DNA of 53,137 bases from Amycolatopsis sp. A133 (GCF_031082405.1 NZ_JAVHJU010000007.1:422852-475988), one strand, 5' to 3'; numbered from the stretch's first letter, positions 23,694-33,273 are shown. Notes: generated by a model from the letters alone, not told the origin. Made by a program: numbers and translations.

Positions 23694-24848
23694 CTAGGCC
23701 TTGAGCGCGCCCCGCCAGCGCACGGTCGGGCGCAGCTTCTCCGGGTTCACCCGGTGCTTGTTGGCGCCGACGATGTCGAACATCGACTCGATCAGCGTGT
23801 CCGAGAGCAGGTGCGGCTCGAGCCCGAGCCCGACCAGCCCGGTGTGCTTCACGTTGTAGTAGTGCTCCGGCGCCTCGGTGCGCGGGTTCTCCAGGTGCTC
23901 GATCTGCACCGGGCCGGGGAACCGGTCGGCGACGAGTTCGGCGATGCCGGCCACGGACAAACTCTCGGTCATCTGGTTGAAGACGCGGAACTCGCCCGGC
24001 TCGGCCGGGTGCTCGACGGCGAGGCGGATGCACTCCACGGTGTCGCGGATGTCGATCAGGCCCCGGGTCTGGGTGCCCTGGCCGTACACGGTCAGCGGCT
24101 GGCCCAAGACGGCCTGGATGACGAACCGGTTGAGCACCGTGCCGAACACCGCGTCGTAGTCGAAGCGGGTCGCCAGGCGCGGGTCGAGCGCGGTCTGCGG
24201 CGTCTGCTGGCCGTACACGACACCCTGGTTGAGGTCCGTGGCGCGCAGTCCCCAGGCGCGGCACGTGAATTCGATGTTGTGCGAATCGTGGACCTTGGTC
24301 AGGTGGTAGAAGGAACCCGGCCGTTTCGGGAACAGCACCCGGTCTCGGCGCCCGTTGTGCTCCAGCTCCAGCCAGCCTTCTTCGATGTCGATGTTCGGCG
24401 TGCCGTACTCGCCCATCGTGCCCAGTTTGACCAGGTGGATCGCCGGGTCGGTCTCCGCGATCGCGTACAGCAGGTTCAGCGTCCCGACCACGTTGTTGTG
24501 CTGGGTGTACACCGCGTGTTCGCGGTCGATCATGGAGTACGGGGCCGACCGCTGCTCGGCGTAGTGGACGATCGTGTCCGGCGCGAAGTCACGCACCGCC
24601 GCGAACAGGAACTCCGCGTCGAGGAGGTCGCCTTCGTAGCTGGTGATCGTCCGGCCGGAGACCTCCCGCCAGGTCGCGATCCGGTCCGCCAGCGAGGCGA
24701 TCGGGACCAGGCTCTCGACTCCGAGTTCGGCGTCGTACCCCCGCCGCGCGAAATTGTCGAACACGGCCACCTCGTGGCCTTTGTCCGATAAGTGCAACGC
24801 GGTCGGCCAGCCCAGATATCCGTCACCGCCGAGAACCAGCACCCGCAT
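23694..24848 (-). CDS. NAD-dependent epimerase resembling UDP-sulfoquinovose synthase (SqdB/SQD1)
   Basis: SqdB/SQD1 joins sulfite to UDP-glucose to give UDP-sulfoquinovose. The 384-residue protein begins with the NAD site VLGGDGYLGWP and contains KLGTMGEYGTPNIDIEEG with the family threonine, SFYHLTKVHDSHN holding Tyr-xxx-Lys, ATDLNQGVVYG, RFDYDAVFGTVLNRFVIQA and GQTRG-type GTQTRGLIDIRDTVECIRLA. These match SQD1 far more closely than ordinary dehydratases. ATG 24848 follows AGGAAAGG. No SqdX-type transferase is next to it; instead the divergent and following genes are GtrA and lipid-linked glycosyltransferase types, so the sugar may go to a wall glycan or glycolipid. Biochemical identity is inference. 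Confidence 0.82.
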   Translation of the reverse strand: MRVLVLGGDGYLGWPTALHLSDKGHEVAVFDNFARRGYDAELGVESLVPIASLADRIATWREVSGRTITSYEGDLLDAEFLFAAVRDFAPDTIVHYAEQRSAPYSMIDREHAVYTQHNNVVGTLNLLYAIAETDPAIHLVKLGTMGEYGTPNIDIEEGWLELEHNGRRDRVLFPKRPGSFYHLTKVHDSHNIEFTCRAWGLRATDLNQGVVYGQQTPQTALDPRLATRFDYDAVFGTVLNRFVIQAVLGQPLTVYGQGTQTRGLIDIRDTVECIRLAVEHPAEPGEFRVFNQMTESLSVAGIAELVADRFPGPVQIEHLENPRTEAPEHYYNVKHTGLVGLGLEPHLLSDTLIESMFDIVGANKHRVNPEKLRPTVRWRGALKA

Positions 24849-24987
24849 TGTGCCGCCTTTCCTGCTCGTTTACGCCACACGAACGCTATAGATCACGTGC
24901 TGATGAAGACCTGGCAATGACCTGTGAATCTCCTATGCGTGAGGGGGCCGGACGGCGGCGCGGCCGGCCCGCGGGGAGGATGGGGGC

Positions 24988-25485
24988 ATGACGACCGTAA
25001 CCAACGGCGTGCGGCCCCGCAGAGCGGAGAAGACGCGCCGTCGCGGCTGGGCCCGCCTGGCCCGCGCCGCGACGACGTCCGTCGCGGCCACGGTCCTCAG
25101 CCAGGTCGTCCTGCTGCTGGTCCTCGCCACCGGCGGCGCCGCGGCCCTGGCGAGCACGCTGGCCTGGGCGGCCGGGGCGGTGCTGAACTTCCTGGTCACG
25201 CGGCGCTGGGTGTGGGGCCGCACCGGACGGCCGCGCGTCCGGGGCGAGCTGCTGCCCTACCTCGCGGTGGTCGGGCTCGGCGGGCTGGCGTCGATCGGCC
25301 TGACGACCCTCGCGGGCTCGCTGCTGACCCGGGCGGACCTGCCGCACTTCTGGTGGGTCGTGCTGGTCGACGGGGCGTACACCGCGAGCTACGCGCTGGT
25401 GTTCGTCGTCAAGTTCACCCTGCTCGACCGGCTCGTGTTCGGCCGCGGCGCAGGACGTACCCCCGCCACCACGTCCCGGTCATGA
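24988..25485 (+). CDS. GtrA-like membrane protein
   Basis: A 165-residue protein with an Arg-rich start and four hydrophobic segments (about 27-45, 50-66, 85-108 and 120-142), with FLVTRRWVWG between the second and third as is usual in GtrA proteins. GtrA members help move lipid-linked sugars across the membrane. ATG 24988 follows GGGGAGGATGGGGGC. It is divergent from the SqdB-like gene and its last 71 bases overlap, in antisense, the end of the glycosyltransferase gene on the other strand. Confidence 0.86.
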   Translation: MTTVTNGVRPRRAEKTRRRGWARLARAATTSVAATVLSQVVLLLVLATGGAAALASTLAWAAGAVLNFLVTRRWVWGRTGRPRVRGELLPYLAVVGLGGLASIGLTTLAGSLLTRADLPHFWWVVLVDGAYTASYALVFVVKFTLLDRLVFGRGAGRTPATTSRS

Positions 25486-27589
25486 CGCGGGCGTAGTTGG
25501 CGCCGTAGACGAGGCTGCCGCCCTTCTTGCTCTTGCCCGCCTTGCGCAGCCGCATGCTCATCGGCAGCTCGACGACCCGGGCGCCGCGCGCGGTGACGCC
25601 GAGCAGCAGCTCCGAGGACTGGTACTGCGGCTCGCGCAGCGGGATCGAGCAGGCCAGCTCCGCCCGCATCGCGCGGAAGCCGAACGACGTGTCGGTGATC
25701 CGCCGCCCGGTCAGCACCGACGCCAGCACGGCGAACACCCGCACGCCGAGCCACCGGACGCGGCTGTCGGCCTCCTCGTGCCCGAGCCGGCGGGACCCGG
25801 TGACGAAGTCGGCGGTGCCCTCGGCGATCGGGCGGACGAGCGCTTCGAGCTCGCTGTTGTCGTACTGGCCGTCGGCGTCGGTCGTCACGACGTACTCCGC
25901 GCCCGACCCGGCCGCGAGGTGGTAGCCCAGCCGCAGCGCGGCGCCTTGGCCGCGGTTCCGGGGCGCGACGCAGACGTACGCGCCGTGTGCCGCGGCGATC
26001 GCCGCGGTGTCGTCGGTTCCGCCGTCGACGACGACGAGGACGTCCACCGGCAGGCCGAGGCACTCGTCCGGCATCTTCTCCAGGACTTCGCCGATGCCGC
26101 CGGCTTCGTTGTAGGCGGCGATGACCACGGTCAGCGGAGCGAGGGCCAGGTCCGGGTGGCGGCCGCGGAAGTCGTCGAGGGCGCCGGAGTCGACGTCGTC
26201 GGGGAAGGCGGCGAGCCGCTTCCGGCTCGCCGACGTCAGCGTCGTGAAGCCGAGGGCCCCGGCGATCGGCAGCAGCACGAGCGCCGGGATCTGGTAGCGC
26301 CAGGAGAACTGGAACACCGCCGAGGCGAACAGCAGCAGCAGCCCGCTGGACGCCGCCAGCAGCGCCCCGGCCTGGGCCCGGTCCAGGGGCTTCTTGCGCC
26401 GGAACACCGTCAGGAGGCCGAAGAGGGCGCCGATGCCGAGCACCGCGCCCGGGACGTACCCGCCGCCGAGCTGGTAGTCGCGGAGGATCTTGGCCAGGGG
26501 CCGGTCGACGCTCGCGACGACACCGTCGTTCTGCAGCGTGACCAGATCGATCAGCGATTGGTCGGCCCATTGCGGGTAGCTCGGCTGGAACTGCCACCGG
26601 TCCAGGGCGACGTCGGTGGGGTCCTGCTCGCGCGTCCAGGCGAAGCTCTTGGCGAAGTCGTCCAGGATCGCTTCGGCGACGTCGCCGGGCTGCTCCTTCA
26701 GGACGTCGAGCGCGAACTCGTGCGCCAGCGCGGCCTTGTCCGCGCCGGGTGGCAGCGGGCCCGGCCAGTTCGGGTCGAGGTCGGCGTGGGTGTAGTTGTC
26801 GACGAGCCGCGTCTCGCGCGGCTCGGCCGGGCAGAACACCCGCAGCTCCGGGTCGAGGTGGAGGTTCGCACAGTCGGCGACGGCGGCGGTGCGGCCGTAG
26901 AGCATGTTCCCCGAAGGCCCGCTCAGGCCCCACTTCCCGGTCTCCGAATGCACCCGCGCCGAGTACGGCACCAGGACGGCGAGCAGGCCCAGGAGACCGA
27001 CGCCGGCCCGGCGCCACCCCGCCCACTGCCGCCACGCTCCCCCGGCCACGACCAGGCAGACCAGCAGCGGGAGGGCGAGGGAGATCCCGATCAGCCGCGT
27101 CAGCACGCCGAACCCGAGCAGCAGTCCCGCGGCCCCGGCGCGCTTCCAGCCGGGGGTGCCCCGGCCGAGCAGGAGCCAGAGGAGCCCGAGGAGCACGGCC
27201 TCGAACGTCACTTCGGACATGATGTTCTGTTCGATCTGCAGCTGGTAGGCGTCGAGCAGCACCGGGGCCGCGGCGAGCGCGCCGACCCACGGGCGGCCAC
27301 CGAGGCGCAGGACCAGCCCGTAAGCGCCGATCGCGATGAGCACCCCGCCGACGTGCTGGACCGCGGCGACCCAGGCCAGCCCGCCGACCCCGAGAAGCGG
27401 CCGCAGGACCAGGTCGTAGCCGATCGGGTCGAGCTGGTCCGCGCGCAGGGCGTGCAGGTTGTCGAGGTAGCGGAAGGAGTCGATGAACAGCAGCGCGGGC
27501 CGGTAGGCCAGCCAGGTCAGCACCCGGAGCGTGATCGCCGGGACGAGCAGCAGCAGGAGCAGCCAGTGGCGGCGTAAGAACACCTTCAT
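25415..27589 (-). CDS. Polytopic membrane glycosyltransferase fused to GT2 (polyprenyl-phosphate sugar synthase-like) domain
   Basis: The 724-residue protein starts MKVFLRRHWLLLLLLVP. The N-terminal 470 residues are polytopic, with an early extracytoplasmic loop FIDSFRYLDN and a large outside segment between helices, like GT-C/ArnT-type transferases that use a lipid-linked sugar. From about 485 a GT2 domain follows: LTVVIAAYNEAGGIGEVL, VLVVVDGGTDDT, NRGQGAALRLGY and TTDADGQYD (571-574 DADG), as in dolichyl-phosphate mannose synthases. One chain could thus make and use its own donor. ATG 27589 overlaps the epimerase stop in ATGA. The 3' end overlaps the GtrA gene antisense by 71 bases. Confidence 0.84.
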   Translation of the reverse strand: MKVFLRRHWLLLLLLVPAITLRVLTWLAYRPALLFIDSFRYLDNLHALRADQLDPIGYDLVLRPLLGVGGLAWVAAVQHVGGVLIAIGAYGLVLRLGGRPWVGALAAAPVLLDAYQLQIEQNIMSEVTFEAVLLGLLWLLLGRGTPGWKRAGAAGLLLGFGVLTRLIGISLALPLLVCLVVAGGAWRQWAGWRRAGVGLLGLLAVLVPYSARVHSETGKWGLSGPSGNMLYGRTAAVADCANLHLDPELRVFCPAEPRETRLVDNYTHADLDPNWPGPLPPGADKAALAHEFALDVLKEQPGDVAEAILDDFAKSFAWTREQDPTDVALDRWQFQPSYPQWADQSLIDLVTLQNDGVVASVDRPLAKILRDYQLGGGYVPGAVLGIGALFGLLTVFRRKKPLDRAQAGALLAASSGLLLLFASAVFQFSWRYQIPALVLLPIAGALGFTTLTSASRKRLAAFPDDVDSGALDDFRGRHPDLALAPLTVVIAAYNEAGGIGEVLEKMPDECLGLPVDVLVVVDGGTDDTAAIAAAHGAYVCVAPRNRGQGAALRLGYHLAAGSGAEYVVTTDADGQYDNSELEALVRPIAEGTADFVTGSRRLGHEEADSRVRWLGVRVFAVLASVLTGRRITDTSFGFRAMRAELACSIPLREPQYQSSELLLGVTARGARVVELPMSMRLRKAGKSKKGGSLVYGANYARVMTGTWWRGYVLRRGRTRAGRAG

Positions 27590-28521
27590 GGTGTCGCGAG
27601 GCCGGAAAAGTACTTCCACGCCGTCGCCAGGCCGTCGGTCAGCGAGACCTCCGGCCGGTAGCCGATGGTCTCCGCACTCGCCGAGACGTCGACGACGACC
27701 GCGGGCATCTCCCCGGCCGGGGCCTCGACGTGCTCGACCGGCAGCTCGGCGCCGGTCACCTCGCGGACGGCCTCGACCAGCTCCAGCACGGACACCGAAC
27801 GCCCGGCGCCGACGATCGCGCGGCCGGAGTAGCCGCGGCCGAGGGCCAGCAGGACCGCGCGGACGACGTCGTCGACGTGCACGAGGTCGCGGCGCTGACG
27901 GCCGTCGCCGTAGACCTTGACCCCGCCGCCGGTCAGCGCGGCCCGCATCATCCGCGGCACGAAACTGTCCTTGTGGGACATTCCCGGGCCGTAGACGTTG
28001 GTGAACCGCAACGAACACGTCGTCATGCCGTACGCGCCGGCGTAGCCCGACAGCAGCATTTCGCACGCCGCTTTGGTGGCGCCGTAGGGCGTCAGCGGGC
28101 GCAGCGGCAGATCCGGGGTGATGGTGGCGGTGCCGACGTTGCCGATCACCGCGTTGGTCGAGGCGAGCAGGAACGTGGGCACCTCGTGGCGCCGGGCGAG
28201 CTCCAGCAGTTCCTGGGTGACCAGGACGTTGTCGGCGAAGGTGTCTTCGGGCAGCTCGACCGACTTCAGCACCGACGTCAGGGCGGCGAGGTGGACGATG
28301 CCCGCCGTCTCGCGCGTCACGGCTTCCGCGCGGACGCCCGCCTCGCGGAGGTCCCCGGTGACCACGCGCACTCCGCCGAGGTCCCCGGGGAACGGGACCC
28401 GGTCCACGACGGTGACCGGGACGCCCCGGTCGCGCAGGGCGCGCACGACGGCCTGGCCGATGAAGCCGCTGCCGCCGGTCACGACCACGGACGTCCGATC
28501 AGGACCGCGCCCACTCGCCAT
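27586..28521 (-). CDS. NAD-dependent epimerase/dehydratase
   Basis: An extended short-chain dehydrogenase of about 311 residues: VVVTGGSGFIGQAVVRAL at the start (NAD site), LAALTSV, YGATKAACE with the catalytic Tyr and Lys, RFTNVYGPG and RRDLVHVDDVVRAV. The usual catalytic Ser/Thr region reads LASTNAVIG. It probably interconverts a nucleotide sugar for the glycosyltransferase gene with which it overlaps by four bases. ATG 28521 is used; a TTG at 28530 would add three residues. The exact sugar cannot be read. Confidence 0.85.
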   Translation of the reverse strand: MASGRGPDRTSVVVTGGSGFIGQAVVRALRDRGVPVTVVDRVPFPGDLGGVRVVTGDLREAGVRAEAVTRETAGIVHLAALTSVLKSVELPEDTFADNVLVTQELLELARRHEVPTFLLASTNAVIGNVGTATITPDLPLRPLTPYGATKAACEMLLSGYAGAYGMTTCSLRFTNVYGPGMSHKDSFVPRMMRAALTGGGVKVYGDGRQRRDLVHVDDVVRAVLLALGRGYSGRAIVGAGRSVSVLELVEAVREVTGAELPVEHVEAPAGEMPAVVVDVSASAETIGYRPEVSLTDGLATAWKYFSGLATP

Positions 28522-28645
28522 GGGCGTCAACCTACCCGGAGCTCCTGTGCGCCCGCAGTGCGCGTACGCAGAACTGCGGATGGCCGCGGCCCCCGCCGGC
28601 TTGGTGTCCTTGAGCGGTCACACAGCAATGGGGAGGAAGCCAGAC

Positions 28646-29311
28646 ATGAAACGACTCTTCACCGTGCCGGCGCTGCTGCTCGCTTCGCTCGCCGGGGTCC
28701 TCGCGGCCCCGGGTGCGGCCCAGGCGGCCACGACCGACGTCGGGGTCATCCCGGCGAGCCGGTCGTGCCCCGCCGGGACCGAGGCCATCGTGATCCGGAT
28801 GGACGACGAGGACTCCGGCAACACGAACTCGCGCGGCGGGTTCATCGGCGCCGTCAGCAGCACCAGCAACACCGAGATGTTCTACTGCCGCGTGAACGGC
28901 GCCGCGTTCCGCGGGGTCGTGCAGTCCGGCTCGTTCCGGCCCTACGCGGTCCTGAAGCTCGGCGCGAACTGCCCGAACGGCTCGCAGGAGTTCTCCCGGC
29001 GGTTCGACAACGAAGACGACAGCAACAACAACTCGTTCTCGGGCAACATCTTCCCGAACGTGAGCGACAGCAACACGCTGCTGCGGTTCTGCCTCTTCGC
29101 GCCGGGGGTGGCCACGACGACGGCGTTCCCGAACCTCGGCTTCGGCTACCTGGTGTTCTCCGGGGTGGACTCGTCGGGCTTCTTCCGCACCGACGACGAG
29201 GACGACAGCAACAACAACTCCTACAGCGCCCCGGCGGGGATCAGCAGCATCGCGCAGTCGATGGTGAGCGCCGGGCCGAACACGACGCTGAACGTCCGGA
29301 TCGCCGGGTAA
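28646..29311 (+). CDS. Secreted protein with three acidic Asn-rich modules, unknown family
   Basis: A 221-residue protein with a signal peptide (1-27, cleavage after AQA). The mature part is a threefold repeat: RMDDEDSGNTNS (51-62), RFDNEDDSNNNS (119-130) and RTDDEDDSNNNS (181-192). Modules 1 and 2 each hold a Cys pair exactly 40 residues apart (C41/C81, C109/C149), with the acidic loop inside; module 3 has lost both Cys. The Asp/Asn-rich loops look like divalent-metal sites, and the pseudo-threefold layout suggests a trefoil-like fold. ATG 28646 follows GGGGAGGAAG. It has its own promoter region next to the glycan genes. Function unknown. Confidence 0.8.
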   Translation: MKRLFTVPALLLASLAGVLAAPGAAQAATTDVGVIPASRSCPAGTEAIVIRMDDEDSGNTNSRGGFIGAVSSTSNTEMFYCRVNGAAFRGVVQSGSFRPYAVLKLGANCPNGSQEFSRRFDNEDDSNNNSFSGNIFPNVSDSNTLLRFCLFAPGVATTTAFPNLGFGYLVFSGVDSSGFFRTDDEDDSNNNSYSAPAGISSIAQSMVSAGPNTTLNVRIAG

Positions 29312-29328
29312 CACCCGTTTTGTATCTC

Positions 29329-29369
29329 CCTCGGCTCCCCTGGGTCTTTTCCGACCAGGAGAGCCGAGG
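29329..29369 (+). promoter_or_regulatory. Hairpin ahead of luxR-type gene, possible terminator or attenuator
   Basis: CCTCGGCTC (29329-29337) and CCTGG (29339-29343) pair with CCAGG (29355-29359) and GAGCCGAGG (29361-29369), with one C-A mismatch and an 11-base loop. It follows the secreted-protein stop by 17 bases and its 3' arm merges into the purine-rich ribosome-binding site of the next gene (GTG 29380). It could end one transcript and mask the next gene's ribosome-binding site. Confidence 0.55.
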
Positions 29370-29379
29370 GGGACGCGGA

Positions 29380-30120
29380 GTGAACAGTGAGCTGACGGCG
29401 CGGTGCCTGCACCGCGCCCTCGACGTCGTGCACGACCTGAAGGCAGGCCCGGCCGCCGGCCTGGCCGCGCTGGGGCGGCTCGTCGGCTGCGACGTCGTCG
29501 CGTGCACGAGCACCGAGCACACGACCCGGCGGCTGACCGGCACGGTGATCGACCGTCCGGAGCAGAACCTGCTGCGCCACCCGGAGTTCCGCGCGCAGGC
29601 CCACCAGCACCCGGCGTTCGCCGCCCACCGGAGCGGACGGCTGCCGCTGGGGAGGTCGGCCGCGCTGAGCGACCTGGCGGACCTGCGCACGCTGCGTGCC
29701 CTGCCGCTGTACACGGACTTCTACCGGCCGCGGGGCACGGCCGACCAGCTGCTGTGCGTCGTCCAGGCCGACGACCGCCACGGGCGGATCCTGACGCTCA
29801 ACCGCTCCCGGCCCGGCTTTTCCGCGCGGGACCGCGAGCTGGTCGACCTGCTCGCACCGCACGTGGCCCAGGCGTTCGCCCGCGAGGAGCACCCGCCGGT
29901 CCGGCCGGTCACCGGGGTGGCCCTCGAAGTGCTGACCGCGCGGGAACGCCAGGTGGCCGCGGCCGTGGCGCGGGCGGCGACCGACCGGGAGGTCGCCCGG
30001 CACCTGGGGATCAGCCCGCGGACGGTGCAGAAGCACCTCCAGCAGATCTACCGGAAGCTGGACCTGAGCAGCCGCGCCGAGCTGATGGTCCGCCTCACCC
30101 GCGGGGCGGGGAATCCGTGA
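29380..30120 (+). CDS. LuxR family transcriptional regulator
   Basis: A 246-residue regulator with an N-terminal sensor-like region of unknown ligand (1-175) and a C-terminal LuxR helix-turn-helix: [45 protein letters not shown] (about 187-231). GTG 29380 has GAGGGGGA upstream, partly inside a hairpin. Its last 26 bases overlap the convergent gcvP gene. There is no receiver domain, so it is not a two-component regulator. Targets are unknown; the preceding secreted-protein gene is the nearest candidate. Confidence 0.86.
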   Translation: MNSELTARCLHRALDVVHDLKAGPAAGLAALGRLVGCDVVACTSTEHTTRRLTGTVIDRPEQNLLRHPEFRAQAHQHPAFAAHRSGRLPLGRSAALSDLADLRTLRALPLYTDFYRPRGTADQLLCVVQADDRHGRILTLNRSRPGFSARDRELVDLLAPHVAQAFAREEHPPVRPVTGVALEVLTARERQVAAAVARAATDREVARHLGISPRTVQKHLQQIYRKLDLSSRAELMVRLTRGAGNP

Positions 30121-32989
30121 ACGCCTCCGGGGGCGGGCAGGAGCAGACCAGGTTCCGGTCACCCGCCGCGCCGTCGATCCGCCGGACCGGGGGCCAGATC
30201 TTCGCCGCGGTGTTCCCGGCCGGGAACACCGCGGTTTCGCGGCTGTACGGCCGGTCCCAGTCGCCGGCGAGGCACCGCGCGGTGTGCGGTGCCTGCCGCA
30301 GCGGCGAGTCTTCGAGGGGCCACTCCCCCGCCGCGACGCGGTCGATCTCGCCGCGGATCGCGATCATCGCGGCGCAGAAGCGGTCGAGTTCGGCGAGGTC
30401 TTCGCTTTCCGTCGGCTCCACCATCAGCGTGCCCGCGACGGGGAACGACATCGTGGGCGCGTGCAGGCCGTAGTCCGCCAGCCGCTTCGCGACGTCGTCG
30501 ACCGTGACGCCGGTGGCCTTCGTCAGCGGCCGGAGGTCGAGGATGCATTCGTGCGCCACCAGACCTTCGTGCCCGGCGTACAGCACCGGGTAGTGGCCGC
30601 CGAGGCGGCGGGCGACGTAGTTGGCGGTGGCCACCGCGACGAGGGTGGCCCGGCGCAGCCCCGCGGCCCCCATCATCCGGACGTAGGCCCACGAGATCGG
30701 CAGGATCGACGCGCTGCCCCACGGCGCCGCGCTGACCGGGCCGACGCCGGTGGCGGGACCGGCCGCCGGCTGCAGCGGGTGGTTCGGCAGGAACGGCGCC
30801 AGGTGCGCGCGGACGCCGATCGGGCCGACGCCGGGCCCGCCGCCGCCGTGCGGGATGCAGAACGTCTTGTGCAGGTTGAGGTGGGAGACGTCGGCGCCGA
30901 AGCGGCCGTACTGGGCGACGCCGATGAGGGCGTTCAGGTTGGCGCCGTCGACGTACACCTGCCCGCCCGCGTCGTGCACCGCCGCGCACACCTCGCCGAC
31001 GGTGTCTTCGTAGACGCCGTGCGTCGACGGGTAGGTGAGCATGATCGCGGCCAGGTCGGCGCGGTGGGCATCCACAGTGGACTTCAGGTGCGCGAGGTCG
31101 ATGTTGCCGCTCGCGTCGCAGCGGACCACGACCACCCGCATGCCCGCCATCACCGCGCTCGCCGCGTTGGTGCCGTGTGCGCTCGCCGGGATCAGGCAGA
31201 CGTCACGCGCGTGCTCGCCGCGGGAGCGGTGGTAGGCGCGGATGGCGAGCAGGCCCGCGAACTCGCCCTGGCTGCCGGCGTTGGGTTGCAGGGAAACCGC
31301 GTCGTAGCCGGTGATCCGGGCGAGCCAGGCGCTCAGGTCGGCGGCCACGTCCAGGAGCCCGGCGGCGTCTTCGGCCGGTGCGAAGGGGTGCAGCCCGGCG
31401 AACTCCGGCCAGGTGACCGGCTCCATCTCGGCGGTGGCGTTGAGCTTCATGGTGCACGAGCCCAGCGGGATCATGCTGCGGTCGAGGGCGATGTCCTTTT
31501 CGGCCAGCTGCCGCAGGTAGCGCAGCATCGCCGTCTCCGAGCGGTGCGCGTGGAACACGGGGTGGGTCAGGAATCCGCTCGTCCGCCGCAGCGGGGCCGG
31601 GAGCGCGTCCGCGGTGTCGGCGTCCAATCCGTCCACATCGGACACCGACACGCCGAAGGCCTTCCACACGCCGGTGAGCCGTTCGCGGGTCGTGGTTTCG
31701 TCGCAGGCGATGCCGACGTGGTCGTCGTCGATCCGGCGCAGGGAGATGCCGAGGTCGCGGGCCGCCGCGACGACCGTGTCCGCCCGGCCGGGCACCGCCG
31801 CGGCGACCGTGTCGAAGAATTCGCCGTGCACGACGTCGACGCCGCCTTCGGCGAGGCCGGCGGCCAGCACGGTGGCCATCCGGTGCGCCCGCAGCGCGAT
31901 CGCCCGCAGCCCGTCGGGGCCGTGGTGGACCGCGTACATCGACGCCATGACCGCCAGGAGGACCTGCGCCGTGCAGATGTTCGAGGTCGCCTTCTCCCGG
32001 CGGATGTGCTGCTCGCGGGTCTGCAGGGCGAGCCGGTACGCGGGCAGGCCGTCGGCGTCCTTCGAGACGCCGACCAGCCGGCCGGGCAGCTGCCGCTCCA
32101 GGCCTTCGCGCACCGCCAGGTACGCGGCGTGCGGGCCGCCGAAGCCGAGCGGGACGCCGAACCGCTGTGTCGAGCCGACGGCGACGTCGGCACCGAGCTC
32201 GCCCGGCGGGCGCAGCAGGGTCAGGGCGAGCGGGTCCGCGGCGACGATGACGGCCGCGCCGTGCTTCTTGGCGTCGGCGATGGTGTGGTCGAGCTCGCGT
32301 ACCGCGCCGGACGCGCCGGGGCAGGACAGGAGCACGCCGAAGAAGTCGCCGCCGAGCCCGAGCCCGGTCAGCCCCTGCGAGAGGTCCTCGACGACCAGTT
32401 CGATGCCGAGCGGCTCGGCCCGGGTGCGGAGCACGGCGAGGGTCTGGGGCAGGGTGTCTTCGTCGACGACGAACCGGTTGGACGTCGTGCGCCCGGCGCG
32501 GCGCACCAGCGTCATCGCCTCGGCGGCCGCGGTGGCCTCGTCGAGCAGGGACGCGTTGGCGACCGGGAGCGCGGTGAGGTCGGCGATCATCGTCTGGAAG
32601 TTGAGGAGGGCTTCGAGCCGCCCTTGCGAGATTTCGGGCTGGTAGGGCGTGTAGGCGGTGTACCAGGCGGGGTTCTCGAGGACGTTGCGCCGGATGACGG
32701 GCGGGGTGACGGTGTCGTGGTAGCCGAGCCCGATCATGGCGGCGGTCGGCCGGTTCCGGGCGGCCAGCTCGCGGAGTTCGGCGAGGGCCTGCGCCTCACT
32801 CGCGGCCGGAGGCAGTTCGAGCGGCTGCGCGGACTCCCGCAGCGACGCCGGGACGGCCCGTTCGGCGAGTTCGTCGAGGGAGGCGACGCCGATGACGTCG
32901 AGGATGTGGCGGAGTTCGCCCGGACCGGGCCCGATGTGCCGGTCGGCGAAGGGAAGGCCCTGTTCGAGGGAGGCGAGTGACGGATCCAC
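30095..32989 (-). CDS. gcvP: Glycine dehydrogenase (decarboxylating), P-protein
   Basis: GcvP decarboxylates glycine with pyridoxal phosphate and passes the aminomethyl group to lipoylated GcvH. The 964-residue single-chain form has the N-terminal half opening FADRHIGPG, and [22 protein letters not shown], and the C-terminal half with the PLP lysine in [18 protein letters not shown] and the glycine-rich [10 protein letters not shown] chose GTG 32989 because AGGAGG lies six bases upstream and the region before it is a glycine riboswitch; the open frame to 33064 reads through riboswitch-flanking sequence. It is regulated by glycine through that element. GcvH is encoded 5 kb away on the same strand; gcvT is not in the window. 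Confidence 0.97.
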   Translation of the reverse strand: MDPSLASLEQGLPFADRHIGPGPGELRHILDVIGVASLDELAERAVPASLRESAQPLELPPAASEAQALAELRELAARNRPTAAMIGLGYHDTVTPPVIRRNVLENPAWYTAYTPYQPEISQGRLEALLNFQTMIADLTALPVANASLLDEATAAAEAMTLVRRAGRTTSNRFVVDEDTLPQTLAVLRTRAEPLGIELVVEDLSQGLTGLGLGGDFFGVLLSCPGASGAVRELDHTIADAKKHGAAVIVAADPLALTLLRPPGELGADVAVGSTQRFGVPLGFGGPHAAYLAVREGLERQLPGRLVGVSKDADGLPAYRLALQTREQHIRREKATSNICTAQVLLAVMASMYAVHHGPDGLRAIALRAHRMATVLAAGLAEGGVDVVHGEFFDTVAAAVPGRADTVVAAARDLGISLRRIDDDHVGIACDETTTRERLTGVWKAFGVSVSDVDGLDADTADALPAPLRRTSGFLTHPVFHAHRSETAMLRYLRQLAEKDIALDRSMIPLGSCTMKLNATAEMEPVTWPEFAGLHPFAPAEDAAGLLDVAADLSAWLARITGYDAVSLQPNAGSQGEFAGLLAIRAYHRSRGEHARDVCLIPASAHGTNAASAVMAGMRVVVVRCDASGNIDLAHLKSTVDAHRADLAAIMLTYPSTHGVYEDTVGEVCAAVHDAGGQVYVDGANLNALIGVAQYGRFGADVSHLNLHKTFCIPHGGGGPGVGPIGVRAHLAPFLPNHPLQPAAGPATGVGPVSAAPWGSASILPISWAYVRMMGAAGLRRATLVAVATANYVARRLGGHYPVLYAGHEGLVAHECILDLRPLTKATGVTVDDVAKRLADYGLHAPTMSFPVAGTLMVEPTESEDLAELDRFCAAMIAIRGEIDRVAAGEWPLEDSPLRQAPHTARCLAGDWDRPYSRETAVFPAGNTAAKIWPPVRRIDGAAGDRNLVCSCPPPEAFTDSPPRG

Positions 32990-33039
32990 GATGGGCCTCC
33001 TGGGGACAGCGGGGGTGGACCGGGACGGCGACGTCCTGG

Positions 33040-33252
33040 TCCTCCCCGCTCTGTCCGTACCCACTGGGGGCGCCTGAGAGTTTCGCCCGCAGTTTGCCGG
33101 GCTTGCACCGTCGGCGGGGCCATCAGGTGGTGTCCTGACGACCCGCTTTCCAGAGGCGTCTCGTCCGCGCGGTCCAGGGTGCCTGAGAGGTTCCGGGGAG
33201 GACTTGCTCCTTCGGCGCCGAGCTCAATATGAGGCTCGGACTCTCCCGCGCG
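33040..33252 (-). promoter_or_regulatory. Tandem glycine riboswitch controlling gcvP
   Basis: The minus strand shows both aptamers of the gcvT motif. Aptamer 1 (33252 to about 33168) has GGGAGAGTCC, GCCGAAGGAGCAAGTCC, AACCTCTCAGG and CTGGACCG. Aptamer 2 (about 33160-33040) has GGACGAGACGCCTCTGG, ACGGTGCAAGCC, GAAACTCTCAGG and GGACAGAGCGGGG. Conserved blocks and order match the known cooperative tandem form. It ends about 50 bases before the gcvP start; no intrinsic terminator with a U-run is visible in between, so control at translation initiation is likely. Confidence 0.95.
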
Positions 33253-33273
33253 GATTCGTCGACCGCACGGTGC

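Noticed and set aside
30284..32980. 898-residue open frame antisense to gcvP
   Set aside because: It is a GC-bias shadow: composition is Arg/Gly/Val/Asp rich without domains, and the opposite strand codes an unmistakable P-protein.
32990..33064. Upstream start for gcvP at 33064
   Set aside because: The added residues read through the end of the riboswitch region and GTG 32989 has a strong AGGAGG site.
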